From Oscillospiraceae bacterium (lineage in GTDB: Bacteria; Bacillota; Clostridia; Oscillospirales; Ruminococcaceae), in assembly GCA_022800935.1 (NCBI GenBank), contig JAAWRH010000011.1, forward strand, positions 26,570-90,569: DNA of 64,000 bases. The letters are read 5' to 3'. Shown piece by piece: positions 10,724-19,207 of the stretch. The notes under the pieces are model-generated. The model did no database searches and was not told the DNA's origin. It saw only the letters and a list, made by a program, of their open reading frames with translations. How positions within the stretch are numbered: position 1 is the first letter of the stretch; each line of letters starts with the position of its first letter. Both the position numbers and the translations under genes were made by a program.

Positions 10724-11488
10724 GTGAGCAAAAAGGCCCTTTTCATCGGCGCGCACAACGACGACTGCGAATGCGCCGCCGGAGCTACCGCCGCCCTCCT
10801 GGCGGACAAAGGCTATGAGACCGTCTTCCTGAACCCCGCCGTGCGCCACCGCACCCCTCTTTCCGGAGAAACCTTCTGGGAGGCCCTGAGGCAGCAGGAT
10901 GAAGCCGCCCGCCTTCTGGGCGCAAGAAAGATTGTCATGGGCCCCCATGGGGAGCCGCCCTACCAGTACGACGACGTCATCTATACCAATGACAGGGAAA
11001 ATATGCTGGCAATCCGCAGGGTGCTCCAGGAGGAGAAGCCGGACCTGATCTTCATCCACTGGCCCAAGGACAACCATGTAGACCATGCGGCGGTTTCCCG
11101 CTGCTCCATGGACGCCATCTGCCTTGCCCCCTGCGGCGGGTGGTCCCCCAGGGAGGTATACGCCTTTGAGGCGGGGCCCTATCAGACGATGGTATACTTC
11201 CAGCCGGACCTGTACATCACGGCGGACAGCGTGATGGACCGGGTCAAGGAGAGCCTGCTGGCCTTTGACCAGCCCGGCGCAGGCGGAAAGTGGCTCTGGA
11301 AGGAAAAGGAGGTCAGCGCCGCCTTCCGGGGGCACGTGGCGGGGGTCCGGTACGCCGAGGCCTTTAAGATTCTCAAATTCCCGGTGGGGGACCAGGGCAG
11401 CGAGCTTTGGCTGAGAAAGGACCTGGAGGAATATTTCTCCTGGGCCGGGTTTAACGCCTACCCCTGGGGGAGAAAGTATTTTTTGTGA
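10724..11488 (+). CDS. PIG-L family deacetylase
   Basis: A 254-residue zinc-dependent deacetylase of the LmbE/PIG-L family, which removes acetyl groups from N-acetylglucosamine-type sugars or related compounds. The zinc motif is GAHNDDCECAAGA (usual form HPDDE) near the N terminus and NHVDH later in PKDNHVDHAAV. I place the start at the GTG of VSKKALFIGAHN because homologues begin just before that motif. An in-frame ATG at 10662 lies inside what looks like a -10 box (TTGTGT, 17, TATGAT), so it is less likely. No membrane segment. Stands alone, followed by a strong terminator. Substrate unknown. Confidence 0.8.
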   Translation: MSKKALFIGAHNDDCECAAGATAALLADKGYETVFLNPAVRHRTPLSGETFWEALRQQDEAARLLGARKIVMGPHGEPPYQYDDVIYTNDRENMLAIRRVLQEEKPDLIFIHWPKDNHVDHAAVSRCSMDAICLAPCGGWSPREVYAFEAGPYQTMVYFQPDLYITADSVMDRVKESLLAFDQPGAGGKWLWKEKEVSAAFRGHVAGVRYAEAFKILKFPVGDQGSELWLRKDLEEYFSWAGFNAYPWGRKYFL

Positions 11489-11527
11489 TATCGGCAATCA
11501 CTTCTTAAAAGTGAAAATGATGTCAGG

Positions 11528-11573
11528 ATAGGGCCCCAAAACGTTAAAATACGTTTTGGGGCCCTATTTTTAT
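11528..11573 (+). terminator. Strong intrinsic terminator
   Basis: Perfect 17-bp inverted repeat (ATAGGGCCCCAAAACGT and its complement) with a 6-base loop, then TTTTTATC. It ends the PIG-L gene; the opposite strand lacks a neighbouring gene to serve. Confidence 0.9.
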
Positions 11574-11615
11574 CTGTCATTCAACCAAAAGAAAAAACGG
11601 CATCCACTTTTTATA

Positions 11616-11665
11616 TTGACATGCAAAGGCATACATGTTATATTATACTTGTACAATAAGTACAA
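11616..11665 (+). promoter_or_regulatory. Promoter and operator of the GntR/ABC cassette
   Basis: TTGACA (11616), 17 bases, TATATT (11639). Directly downstream is the palindrome TTGTAC-AATAA-GTACAA (11649-11665), which covers the expected transcription start. It is the natural binding site for the GntR protein encoded 26 bases later, implying self-repression relieved by a ligand. Confidence 0.7.
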
Positions 11666-11690
11666 TATAGGCAAAAAGGACAGTGAACAG

Positions 11691-12068
11691 ATGGAAATCA
11701 TTATCAGCAACAATGTCAACAAGCCCATATATGAACAGATAACGTCACAGATTAAAGCCATGATTATGAGCGGGGAATTGCGGTCCGGGGACCCGATCCC
11801 CTCCATGCGCGCACTGGCAAAGTCAATTCATGTGAGCGTCATTACCGTTCAAAAGGCCTATGAGGATTTGCAGCGGGATGGTTTCATCAATATCGCGGTT
11901 GGCCGGGGAAGCTTTGTATCGGCGCAGAACAAGGAGTTTTATCAGGAGGAGCAGCAGCGCATTGCGGAGGAGCATTTGCAGGCAGCCGCGGAGATTGGGC
12001 GGACAAACAACATTTCCCTTGAGAAATTGACAGAGCTACTGACCTTATTTTATCAGGAGGATGAATAA
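11691..12068 (+). CDS. GntR family (YtrA-type) regulator
   Basis: A 125-residue regulator: an N-terminal GntR winged helix (PIYEQITSQIKAMIMSGEL, then SMRALAKSIHVSVITVQKAYEDLQRDG) and a short helical tail instead of a ligand-binding domain, which is the YtrA subfamily pattern. The start is the ATG at 11691 with AAAGGA upstream. It is translationally close to an ABC transporter ATPase, as in ytr-type operons that answer cell-envelope antibiotics. A palindrome over the promoter is the likely operator. The inducing signal is not visible. Confidence 0.9.
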   Translation: MEIIISNNVNKPIYEQITSQIKAMIMSGELRSGDPIPSMRALAKSIHVSVITVQKAYEDLQRDGFINIAVGRGSFVSAQNKEFYQEEQQRIAEEHLQAAAEIGRTNNISLEKLTELLTLFYQEDE

Positions 12069-12069
12069 C

Positions 12070-12930
12070 ATGGAGAATATTTTAGAATTACAGCAGGTTT
12101 CCAAAGCCTTTCCCAGCTCCGACTTCGCATTGGACCAGGTGACGTTTTCACTGCCCTATGGGGCAATTTTAGGCGTTGTGGGTGAAAACGGCGCGGGAAA
12201 AACCACGACAATCGACTGCATTCTGAACACAATCCCCAAAAGCGGCGGAACAATCAGGATATTTGGAAGGGAAATGTCGGATGCGGACACGGATATACGG
12301 GAGAAAATCGGAGTCGTCTACGATGGGGATAATTTTCCCCTTTATTGGACCGCCAACCAATTATCAGAGGTTATGGAGGGACTTTATGCCCAGTGGGACC
12401 GCGCCTTGTTCCGGAAATATCTGGAGGAATTCCGCCTGCCTGCCGGACAGAAAATCAAACGCTACTCCAAGGGAATGTCCATGAAGCTGGCAATCGCCGC
12501 CGCCCTATCCCACCATCCCCAACTGCTGATTCTGGACGAGGCCACCAGCGGTCTGGACCCGATTATGCGGGATGAAATGCTGGATGTTTTCCTGGAATTT
12601 GTCCAGGAGGAGGAGCATTCTATCCTATTGTCCTCCCACATCACAAGCGACCTGGAAAAGGTTGCGGATTATATCGCCTTTATCCACAACGGAAAGGTCA
12701 TAATGACAGCGTCCAAGGACGATCTGGTATATCGCTACGCCGTGATGCGCTGCAAGGAAAGCCAATTCCTCGCACTGGACCCCGGCGACATTCTCGCCTA
12801 CCGGAGGAGGGACCTTCAGACGGACGTGCTGGTTCCCGATATCAGGAATGCCCAGAGAAAGTACAGAGACGTTGTGATAGATCACGCCTCCATAGAAGAA
12901 ATTATGCTGCTGCTGGTAAAGGGGGAGTGA
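12070..12930 (+). CDS. ABC transporter ATP-binding protein
   Basis: A 286-residue exporter-type ATPase. Walker A is GENGAGKTTT, the signature is YSKGMSMKLAIAAAL (a degenerate LSGGQ as usual in this drug/bacteriocin subgroup), and Walker B is LLILDEATSGLDPI followed by the SSHITSD switch. The start is the ATG at 12070, nine bases after AGGAGG; the in-frame ATG at 12061 abuts that site and cannot use it. The gene begins immediately after the GntR stop and its end touches the permease start, so the three are one operon. Substrate unknown; envelope stress or peptide export is the family norm. Confidence 0.93.
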   Translation: MENILELQQVSKAFPSSDFALDQVTFSLPYGAILGVVGENGAGKTTTIDCILNTIPKSGGTIRIFGREMSDADTDIREKIGVVYDGDNFPLYWTANQLSEVMEGLYAQWDRALFRKYLEEFRLPAGQKIKRYSKGMSMKLAIAAALSHHPQLLILDEATSGLDPIMRDEMLDVFLEFVQEEEHSILLSSHITSDLEKVADYIAFIHNGKVIMTASKDDLVYRYAVMRCKESQFLALDPGDILAYRRRDLQTDVLVPDIRNAQRKYRDVVIDHASIEEIMLLLVKGE

Positions 12931-12932
12931 GT

Positions 12933-13589
12933 ATGAGGGGACTATTGAAAAACAACTTTTACGCGGCCCTTTCAAATATGAAAGCCTTTTCAGTTGTCAT
13001 GCTGTTTTTCGGCGTTTTTGTGGCGGCCATGGACAATGAGGTTCCGTCGCTGCTCATCGGCTATATGCTGTTGGGGATGGTCGGCTTTTCCCTCAATTCC
13101 ATTGCAAGCCTGCGGATAGAAAGCGCCGGTAAATGGAGTAAATATAAGCTGACGGCCCCGGTAAAAAGGGCCGCCATTGTAAAAAGCCATTTTTTGAGCC
13201 TGCTGCTGTGGCTGGCTGTGGGCATAGCCTTTGCGGGCATCGGAACTGCTTTATCCATTGCGCTGCACGGCTTTCCCTTTGACAGGAATACCGATGTTTT
13301 TATGCTGTTCGTCGTGGGAATCGGGATAAGCCTGTTTACGGGCGCTATCTTCTTTCCGCTGTTCTACCTGGGCGGAGAAGAACGGAACGAGGCGTTTATC
13401 GTGGTCAGCCTGCTCTGCGGCATCGGAACCGTTATGGGACTTACCACTTTGCTGAACGCCCTGTTTCCGTCCCCTATGAATACGGCTCAGATTATCCTAG
13501 CGGGCATTATCATTCTTGGCTGCGCCCTCTCTGCCTTTGCCCTGTCCTATCCGCTGACTGCCAGTATCTACCACAAAAGGGAACGCTGA
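12933..13589 (+). CDS. ABC-2 type permease
   Basis: A 218-residue membrane protein with about six hydrophobic helices (SVVMLFFGVFVAAM, LLIGYMLLGMVGFSL, HFLSLLLWLAVGIAFAG, TDVFMLFVVGIGISLFTGAIFF, FIVVSLLCGIGTVMGL, IILAGIIILGCALSAFALS), the size and pattern of small ABC-2 permeases paired with YtrB-like ATPases. The start is the ATG at 12933 with GGGGGAG upstream; the GTG at 12927 is also possible. It forms the membrane half of the transporter with the preceding ATPase. It converges on the formate/nitrite channel gene with only six bases between, and no obvious terminator. Confidence 0.88.
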   Translation: MRGLLKNNFYAALSNMKAFSVVMLFFGVFVAAMDNEVPSLLIGYMLLGMVGFSLNSIASLRIESAGKWSKYKLTAPVKRAAIVKSHFLSLLLWLAVGIAFAGIGTALSIALHGFPFDRNTDVFMLFVVGIGISLFTGAIFFPLFYLGGEERNEAFIVVSLLCGIGTVMGLTTLLNALFPSPMNTAQIILAGIIILGCALSAFALSYPLTASIYHKRER

Positions 13590-13595
13590 TTGCTG

Positions 13596-14414
13596 CTATC
13601 CATTCCTTCTCCCATGGCAGAACCAAAACAGAAAACCGGTCAATACTCCCCCGATGATGTTCCCCGCCGTCACCGGGAGCAGGTTATTCAGGAGGAACCC
13701 CGTCCAGGTCAGCGCCGTTAGATCAATGCCCATCTCCGCCGCCAGCGCGGCGTAGGCCGGGACGGTTTTGGCCAACAGCCCCGCCGGTATGTAGTACATA
13801 TTGGCGACACAGTGCTCAAAGCCGCAGATGACAAAAAAGGCCACCGGCAGATAAGCGCCCATCACCCGGCCGGGCAGGTCCTTGGCGGAGAGGGCCAGCA
13901 GGACCCCTGTAGTCACCAGGACATTGCACAGCACCCCCAGAATGACGGCGCTGCCGGTACCAAGGGAGCATTTGCCAGCCGCCAGCCGCATGGTGAACAC
14001 CGCCAGCTCACCGCCGGAGTAGTTTAGCTGCCCGCCATAGACGCATCCCGCCGCCGCCAAAATTGACCCGGCGGCGTTGCCCAGGTAGACGATAAGCCAG
14101 TTTTTCAGCATCCCCCCGATCCCCGCCTGCCTGTCCAGGACCGAGATGACAATCAGGGTGTTGCCGGTAAAGAGCTCGGCCCCGGTGAGCACCACCATTG
14201 CCAGCCCGAAGGGAAACAGCAGTCCGCATATCAGCCGGGCCATCCCCACGTTGGAGACGGAATGGGCCGCAGTATTGGTTGCGGCGCAGGCCATGGCGAT
14301 AAAGAAGCCCGCCAGCACAGCCAGAAGAAACAGTTTGACCAGCGGCATACGAGTTTTGGCACGGCCTGCTGCGGCGTAATTCACGGTGTATTCCTGCGGG
14401 GTAAAAAGATTCAT
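13596..14414 (-). CDS. Formate/nitrite transporter family channel
   Basis: A 272-residue member of the FNT family: pentameric channels for formate, nitrite or hydrosulfide. It has six hydrophobic helices and family motifs including FIAMACAATNTAAH, the GAELFTGNTL segment, and CNVLVTTGVLLALSAKD, followed by FVICGFEHCVANMYYIP and FLLNNLLPVTAGNIIGG. The FEHCVANM stretch holds the conserved histidine of the constriction. No neighbouring formate or nitrite enzyme identifies the substrate; in a fermenting anaerobe formate export is the likeliest job. Own promoter at 14477-14504. Confidence 0.93.
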   Translation of the reverse strand: MNLFTPQEYTVNYAAAGRAKTRMPLVKLFLLAVLAGFFIAMACAATNTAAHSVSNVGMARLICGLLFPFGLAMVVLTGAELFTGNTLIVISVLDRQAGIGGMLKNWLIVYLGNAAGSILAAAGCVYGGQLNYSGGELAVFTMRLAAGKCSLGTGSAVILGVLCNVLVTTGVLLALSAKDLPGRVMGAYLPVAFFVICGFEHCVANMYYIPAGLLAKTVPAYAALAAEMGIDLTALTWTGFLLNNLLPVTAGNIIGGVLTGFLFWFCHGRRNG

Positions 14415-14476
14415 ATTCTGTTTCCTCCCGATGTCTTGATTTTTCTATGGGGATTGGCTTGCTGCTTTCTCTATAT

Positions 14477-14504
14477 ATTATACGGGTATTCCCTTAAAAC
14501 GCAA
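14477..14504 (-). promoter_or_regulatory. Promoter of the FNT channel gene
   Basis: Minus strand TTGCGT, 16 bases, TATAAT, about 60 bases before the start codon. Confidence 0.6.
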
Positions 14505-14593
14505 TACCTTTGTACAGCGGGGAGCCCTTTGATAGAAGAAGAAAAATTCTCTACTTTTCCATGAGGATATTCTATTCCCTTTGGAAGGTTTTG

Positions 14594-14602
14594 TGCTATA
14601 AT
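14594..14602 (+). promoter_or_regulatory. Extended -10 promoter of the GH51 gene
   Basis: TGCTATAAT, an extended -10 element 45 bases before the start codon. No good -35 box is present at the right distance, which fits an activator-dependent or extended -10 promoter. Confidence 0.5.
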
Positions 14603-14647
14603 GTGCTTATCAGAACCGTAACAAACGGAACAGAAGGAGGATTCAGA

Positions 14648-16135
14648 ATGTCAAAGGCAATCATCAACGCCAACCGCTCCATCGGCACCATCAACCCCAA
14701 TATCTATGGCCACTTCTCCGAACACCTGGGCCGCTGCGTCTACGACGGGCTCTATGTAGGGGAAAGCTCCCCCATTCCCAACGTAAACGGGATGCGCTCC
14801 GATGTGGTTGGCGCCCTCAAGCAGATGAAAATTCCGGTGCTCCGCTGGCCGGGTGGCTGCTTTGCAGATACCTACCACTGGCAGGACGGCATCGGGCCAA
14901 AAATTTCCCGGAAAAAGATCGTCAACACCCACTGGGGCGGCGTCACCGAGGACAATTCCTTCGGCACCCATGAGTTTATGGAGCTGTGCAGACAACTGGG
15001 TTGTGAAGCCTATATTTCCGGCAATGTGGGCAGCGGCACAGTACAGGAATTTTCCGACTGGGTGGAATACTGCAACATGGGCGGCCTCTCCCCCATGTCG
15101 GAACAGCGCCGCGTCAACGGCCGGGAGGAGCCCTGGAACGTAAAGTACTGGGGAATCGGCAACGAGGCCTGGGGCTGCGGCGGCAATATGACGGCGGAAT
15201 TTTACGCCAACCTCTGCCGCCAGTACGCCACCTACCTGAGAACCTATGACAGGGAGCATCCTGTCTATAAAATTGCCTCCGGCGCGAATGTGGCGGATTA
15301 CCACTGGACCAAGGTGGTGATGGAGCAGGCCGGAAGGTTCATCGACGCGGTCAGCCTCCATTACTATACACTGCCCCGCTCCGGGAACTGGCAGGATAAG
15401 GGCAGCGCGCTGAACTTCCCCCGCGGCGAATACTACTCCACCCTGTTCCGGACCCTGAGAATGGACGAGCTGGTAGAAAACCATTCCCGCATTATCCGTC
15501 AGTATGAAAAGGACAAAAAGATTGGCCTGGTGGTGGACGAATGGGGAACCTGGTACGACGTGGAACCGGGCACCAACCCCGGCTTCCTCTATCAGCAGAA
15601 CACCATGCGGGACGCGCTGGTAGCCGCAGTCAACCTGAACATCTTCAACAACCATTGCGACACAGTGACGATGGCCAACATCGCCCAGACGGTCAACGTG
15701 CTCCAGGCGGTGATTCTGACTGAGGGGGACAAGATGGTTCTGACCCCGACCTATCATGTCTTTGAGATGTACAAGGGGCATCAGAACGCCCGGCAGCTGG
15801 AAAGCTATGTGGAGACCTCGCTGACCGGCGAAGGGGAGTTCCAGGTCCCCAATCTGCATATCTCCGCCAGCCAGGCGGAGGACGGCAAAGTGCTGATCAC
15901 CGCCGCCAACCTGGACGATGCAAAGCCCGTGGAGCTGGACTGCATCCTGACGGGACTTGGCAAACGCGGAAAGGTATCGGGAAGGCTTTTGACCGGAGCG
16001 GCTGGGGCCCACAACACCTTTGACGCACCGGAGACGGTCAGGCCGGAGACCATGGAGAGAATTGAGCCCACGGCGGAAGGCTTCCGGGTTCAGCTTCCCG
16101 CGTGCAGCGTGGCGGCGTTTGAGGTAGAAATCTGA
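14648..16135 (+). CDS. abfA: GH51 alpha-L-arabinofuranosidase
   Basis: A 495-residue intracellular GH51 enzyme that releases arabinofuranose from arabinan, arabinoxylan or their oligomers. The start is the ATG at 14648 with GGAGG upstream; there is no signal peptide, so it works on imported oligosaccharides. The acid/base glutamate is Glu173 in [11 protein letters not shown] and the nucleophile Glu298 in [10 protein letters not shown], both in the expected places. A C-terminal beta-sandwich follows (about residue 385 on). Followed by a terminator and a GH27 enzyme, which together suggest arabinan or arabinogalactan side-chain use. Confidence 0.96.
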   Translation: MSKAIINANRSIGTINPNIYGHFSEHLGRCVYDGLYVGESSPIPNVNGMRSDVVGALKQMKIPVLRWPGGCFADTYHWQDGIGPKISRKKIVNTHWGGVTEDNSFGTHEFMELCRQLGCEAYISGNVGSGTVQEFSDWVEYCNMGGLSPMSEQRRVNGREEPWNVKYWGIGNEAWGCGGNMTAEFYANLCRQYATYLRTYDREHPVYKIASGANVADYHWTKVVMEQAGRFIDAVSLHYYTLPRSGNWQDKGSALNFPRGEYYSTLFRTLRMDELVENHSRIIRQYEKDKKIGLVVDEWGTWYDVEPGTNPGFLYQQNTMRDALVAAVNLNIFNNHCDTVTMANIAQTVNVLQAVILTEGDKMVLTPTYHVFEMYKGHQNARQLESYVETSLTGEGEFQVPNLHISASQAEDGKVLITAANLDDAKPVELDCILTGLGKRGKVSGRLLTGAAGAHNTFDAPETVRPETMERIEPTAEGFRVQLPACSVAAFEVEI

Positions 16136-16162
16136 TCTGTTTTTTCATAAACCGCTGAAAAG

Positions 16163-16213
16163 CCGCGGGTTTTAGGGGGTTTTGGGGCCTCCTGAAACCC
16201 GCGGTTTTATATG
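16163..16213 (+). terminator. Terminator after the GH51 gene
   Basis: CCGCGGGTTT / AAACCCGCGG arms around a G-rich 22-base loop, followed by TTTTAT. Read-through to GH27 (start 20 bases later) remains possible since no separate promoter is obvious. Confidence 0.7.
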
Positions 16214-16232
16214 AGGAACGGAGGACGCCTTT

Positions 16233-17543
16233 ATGAATAAAAACAGCTTTGCCCCCACCCCTCCCATGGGATGGAACAGCTATGATTACTACGACACCAC
16301 TGTAAACGAGCAGCAGGTCCGCGCCAACGCCGGGGTGATGGCGAAAAAGCTGAAAGAATACGGCTGGGAGTACATTGTGGTGGATATCCAGTGGTACGCC
16401 CACAAACCCGGCACCATGCGGGACCGTTTTCAGTACATCCCCTTTGCCCCGGTAGAGATAGACGAATACTCCCGCCTGCTGCCAGACCCGGAGCGGTTCC
16501 CCTCCTCGGCGGGGGGCAGGGGGTTTGCCCCGCTGGCGGAGTACATCCACGGGCTGGGGCTGAAGTTCGGCATACACATCATGCGGGGCATCCCCCGGAT
16601 TGCCGCCCACCAACATATGAAAATCAAGGGCTGCGGTGTCACCGCTGATATGGCCGCCAACCCCTCCTCGGTCTGCCGGTGGAACCCGGACATGTACGGT
16701 GTCAGGGACTGCGCCGCAGGCCAGGCGTATTATGATTCTCTCATAGAGCTGTACGCCTCCTGGGGCGTGGACTTTATCAAATGCGACGATATCTGCAACA
16801 CCAACAATATCAGCGCCTCCGGGGAACCGGCGTATGAGGGAAAGCACGAGATCGAGATGCTGGCCCGCGCCATCCAGAAGCAGAACCGGCCTATTGTGCT
16901 CTCCCTCTCTCCAGGCCCGGCCCTGATTGATAAGGCGTGGCACTACAAAAAACACGCCAACATGTGGCGGATCGCCGGCGACTTCTGGGATAATTGGCCG
17001 CAGCTGAAGGACATGTTCTGCCGCTGTGAGCTGTGGCAGGACCATATGGAGGCGGGCTGCTATCCCGACTGCGACATGCTCCCCCTGGGATATCTGGGAA
17101 AGGGGTTTGAGGAGGGGGAGCGGACCACCCGCTTTACCAGGGAGGAGCAGCGGACCATGATGACCCTGTGGTGTCTGTTCGGTTCGCCGCTGATGGTGGG
17201 GGCGGAGCTCACCAAGCTGGACGAGTGGACCCTCTCCCTGCTGACCAACCGGGAGATTCTGGCCATGCTCACCCCCTACTGCCGACCCAGGCAGCTTGCG
17301 CGGGATGACAACAGGGCCGTGTGGACCTGCGAAAACGAAAAGACCGGCGAAAGGTACGCGGCCCTGTTTAACCTGTCCGATGAGGAAGGGATCGTCTCCG
17401 CGGCGCTGGAGGAGCTGGGGCTGCCGGAGGAAATATCCGACCGGGAGCTGTGGACCGGGAACCCGGCAAAAACAGAGGGCGGAAGGCTTTCTGTCTGCCT
17501 GCCGCCCCACGGATGCGCCGTGTATCGGGTGTTTTCACGATAA
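16233..17543 (+). CDS. GH27 glycosidase (alpha-galactosidase family)
   Basis: A 436-residue GH27 (beta/alpha)8-barrel enzyme opening with the family signature [17 protein letters not shown]. The nucleophile is Asp185 in [10 protein letters not shown] and the acid/base is Asp250 in [13 protein letters not shown]-terminal beta domain follows from about residue 355. No signal peptide, so cytoplasmic. GH27 includes alpha-galactosidases, alpha-N-acetylgalactosaminidases and beta-L-arabinopyranosidases. Because it lies beside an arabinofuranosidase and a second true GH36 alpha-galactosidase exists 26 kb away, an arabinopyranosidase role is possible; this is inference. Its tail converges with pyrG, overlapping by nine bases. 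Confidence 0.88.
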   Translation: MNKNSFAPTPPMGWNSYDYYDTTVNEQQVRANAGVMAKKLKEYGWEYIVVDIQWYAHKPGTMRDRFQYIPFAPVEIDEYSRLLPDPERFPSSAGGRGFAPLAEYIHGLGLKFGIHIMRGIPRIAAHQHMKIKGCGVTADMAANPSSVCRWNPDMYGVRDCAAGQAYYDSLIELYASWGVDFIKCDDICNTNNISASGEPAYEGKHEIEMLARAIQKQNRPIVLSLSPGPALIDKAWHYKKHANMWRIAGDFWDNWPQLKDMFCRCELWQDHMEAGCYPDCDMLPLGYLGKGFEEGERTTRFTREEQRTMMTLWCLFGSPLMVGAELTKLDEWTLSLLTNREILAMLTPYCRPRQLARDDNRAVWTCENEKTGERYAALFNLSDEEGIVSAALEELGLPEEISDRELWTGNPAKTEGGRLSVCLPPHGCAVYRVFSR

Positions 17544-19154
17544 GCCCAGCGCCGCCTTTACGAATGCCAAAAAGATGGGATGCGCCCGGTTGGGCCTGCT
17601 CTTAAACTCCGGATGGAACTGGACACCGATAAAGAAGCGGTTCTGCGGAATCTCCACCGCCTCCGCCAGCCGCCCGTCCGGGGAGGTTCCGGTTATCCTC
17701 AGGCCCTTTTCGGTCAGATCCTCCCGGAAGCGGTTGTTGAACTCATAGCGGTGGCGGTGCCGCTCCCGCACCTCTGGCTTTCCGTATGTCCTTTCCATGA
17801 TGGAATCGGGGTAAATCTTACAGGGATACGCCCCCAGCCGCATGGTACCGCCCTTGGGGAGGTTCCCCTGCTGGTCCGGCATCAGGTCGATGACGGGATG
17901 GGGAGAGTGGGGATTGAATTCACTGGAGTTGGCCTCCCTCCAGCCCAGGACGTGCCTGGCGTATTCGATCACCGCCACCTGCATCCCCAGGCAGATGCCC
18001 AGATAGGGGACGTTGTGTTCCCTGGCGTATTTGGCGGCGAGTATCTTCCCCTCGATTCCCCTGTCCCCAAAGCCGCCGGGGACCAGTATCCCGTCGGCGG
18101 AGGAGAGCAGACCCCCTGCGGTCTCCTCGGTCACGTCCTCCGCCTCAATCCAGTGGATATTGATGTTGGCCCCCGTCTCGTACCCGGCGTGGCGCAGGGC
18201 CTCCGCCACCGATAGATACGCATCGTGGAGCTTGACATACTTGCCCACCAGGGCAATCCGCACCCGCCTGCTGCGGGACTCGATGCGGGAGAGCATCTCC
18301 TTCCATTCACCCATGTTGCAGGGGGGAAGCTGTAAATTCAGCTCCCTGCACACGATGTCGGAAAAATGGTGCTGCTCCAGCATCACCGGGGCCTGGTACA
18401 GCACCGGCAGGGTGATATTTTCAATCACACAGTCGGGGCGGACGTTGCAGAACATGGCGATTTTGTCCCGGATGGACTGGTCGATGGGCTCGTCGCACCG
18501 GGCGACGATGATATCCGGGCTGATGCCGATGGAGCGAAGCTCCTTCACCGAGTGCTGGGTCGGCTTGGATTTGTGCTCGCCGGAGCTCTTGATGTACGGC
18601 ACCAGGGTCACATGGATGAACAGGCAGTTCCCCTTTCCCACCTCCAGGGAAACCTGGCGGATGGCCTCCAGAAAGGGTTGGCTTTCAATGTCGCCGGTGG
18701 TGCCGCCTATCTCGGTGATAACCACGTCGGCGGAGGTAGTGTTTCCCACCGTGTAGATGAACTTCTTAATCTCGTTGGTGACATGGGGAATCACCTGCAC
18801 CGTCTCCCCCAGGTACTCCCCCTTCCGCTCCTTGTTCAGCACGTTCCAGTAAACCTTGCCGGTGGTCAGGTTGGAGTACTGGTTCAGGTCCTCGTCGATG
18901 AACCGCTCGTAATGTCCCAGGTCCAGGTCGGTTTCCGCCCCGTCCTCGGTAACGAAAACCTCCCCGTGCTGGTAGGGGCTCATGGTGCCGGGGTCGATGT
19001 TGATGTAGGGGTCCAGCTTCTGGGCCGCCACCCGCAGGCCCCGCATCTTCAGCAGCCGCCCTAGGGAGGCCGCTGTGATCCCCTTCCCCAGGCCGGAGAC
19101 CACGCCGCCGGTCACAAAGATGTATTTACACGGTTTGTTTTTCACTTGGTCCAT
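17535..19154 (-). CDS. pyrG: CTP synthase
   Basis: Makes CTP from UTP, ATP and glutamine. The 539 residues show the N-terminal amidoligase domain ([38 protein letters not shown]) and a C-terminal class I glutamine amidotransferase with the catalytic cysteine in [11 protein letters not shown] and the His-Glu pair in [12 protein letters not shown]. Last gene of the minus-strand group ANTAR - carA - carB/dapF - pyrG, 53 bases after its neighbour. Like CarA it consumes glutamine, which links the operon to the glnA locus. The stop overlaps the converging GH27 gene by nine bases. Confidence 0.97.
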   Translation of the reverse strand: MDQVKNKPCKYIFVTGGVVSGLGKGITAASLGRLLKMRGLRVAAQKLDPYINIDPGTMSPYQHGEVFVTEDGAETDLDLGHYERFIDEDLNQYSNLTTGKVYWNVLNKERKGEYLGETVQVIPHVTNEIKKFIYTVGNTTSADVVITEIGGTTGDIESQPFLEAIRQVSLEVGKGNCLFIHVTLVPYIKSSGEHKSKPTQHSVKELRSIGISPDIIVARCDEPIDQSIRDKIAMFCNVRPDCVIENITLPVLYQAPVMLEQHHFSDIVCRELNLQLPPCNMGEWKEMLSRIESRSRRVRIALVGKYVKLHDAYLSVAEALRHAGYETGANINIHWIEAEDVTEETAGGLLSSADGILVPGGFGDRGIEGKILAAKYAREHNVPYLGICLGMQVAVIEYARHVLGWREANSSEFNPHSPHPVIDLMPDQQGNLPKGGTMRLGAYPCKIYPDSIMERTYGKPEVRERHRHRYEFNNRFREDLTEKGLRITGTSPDGRLAEAVEIPQNRFFIGVQFHPEFKSRPNRAHPIFLAFVKAALGLS

Positions 19155-19207
19155 CCTTATCCGTCCTTTCCCTAACTGACGCGGGAAATCTCCCTGCGCC
19201 GCATCCT

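Noticed and set aside
16038..17510. 490-codon open frame antisense to the GH27 gene
   Set aside because: Shadow frame with no start signal and no recognisable domain.
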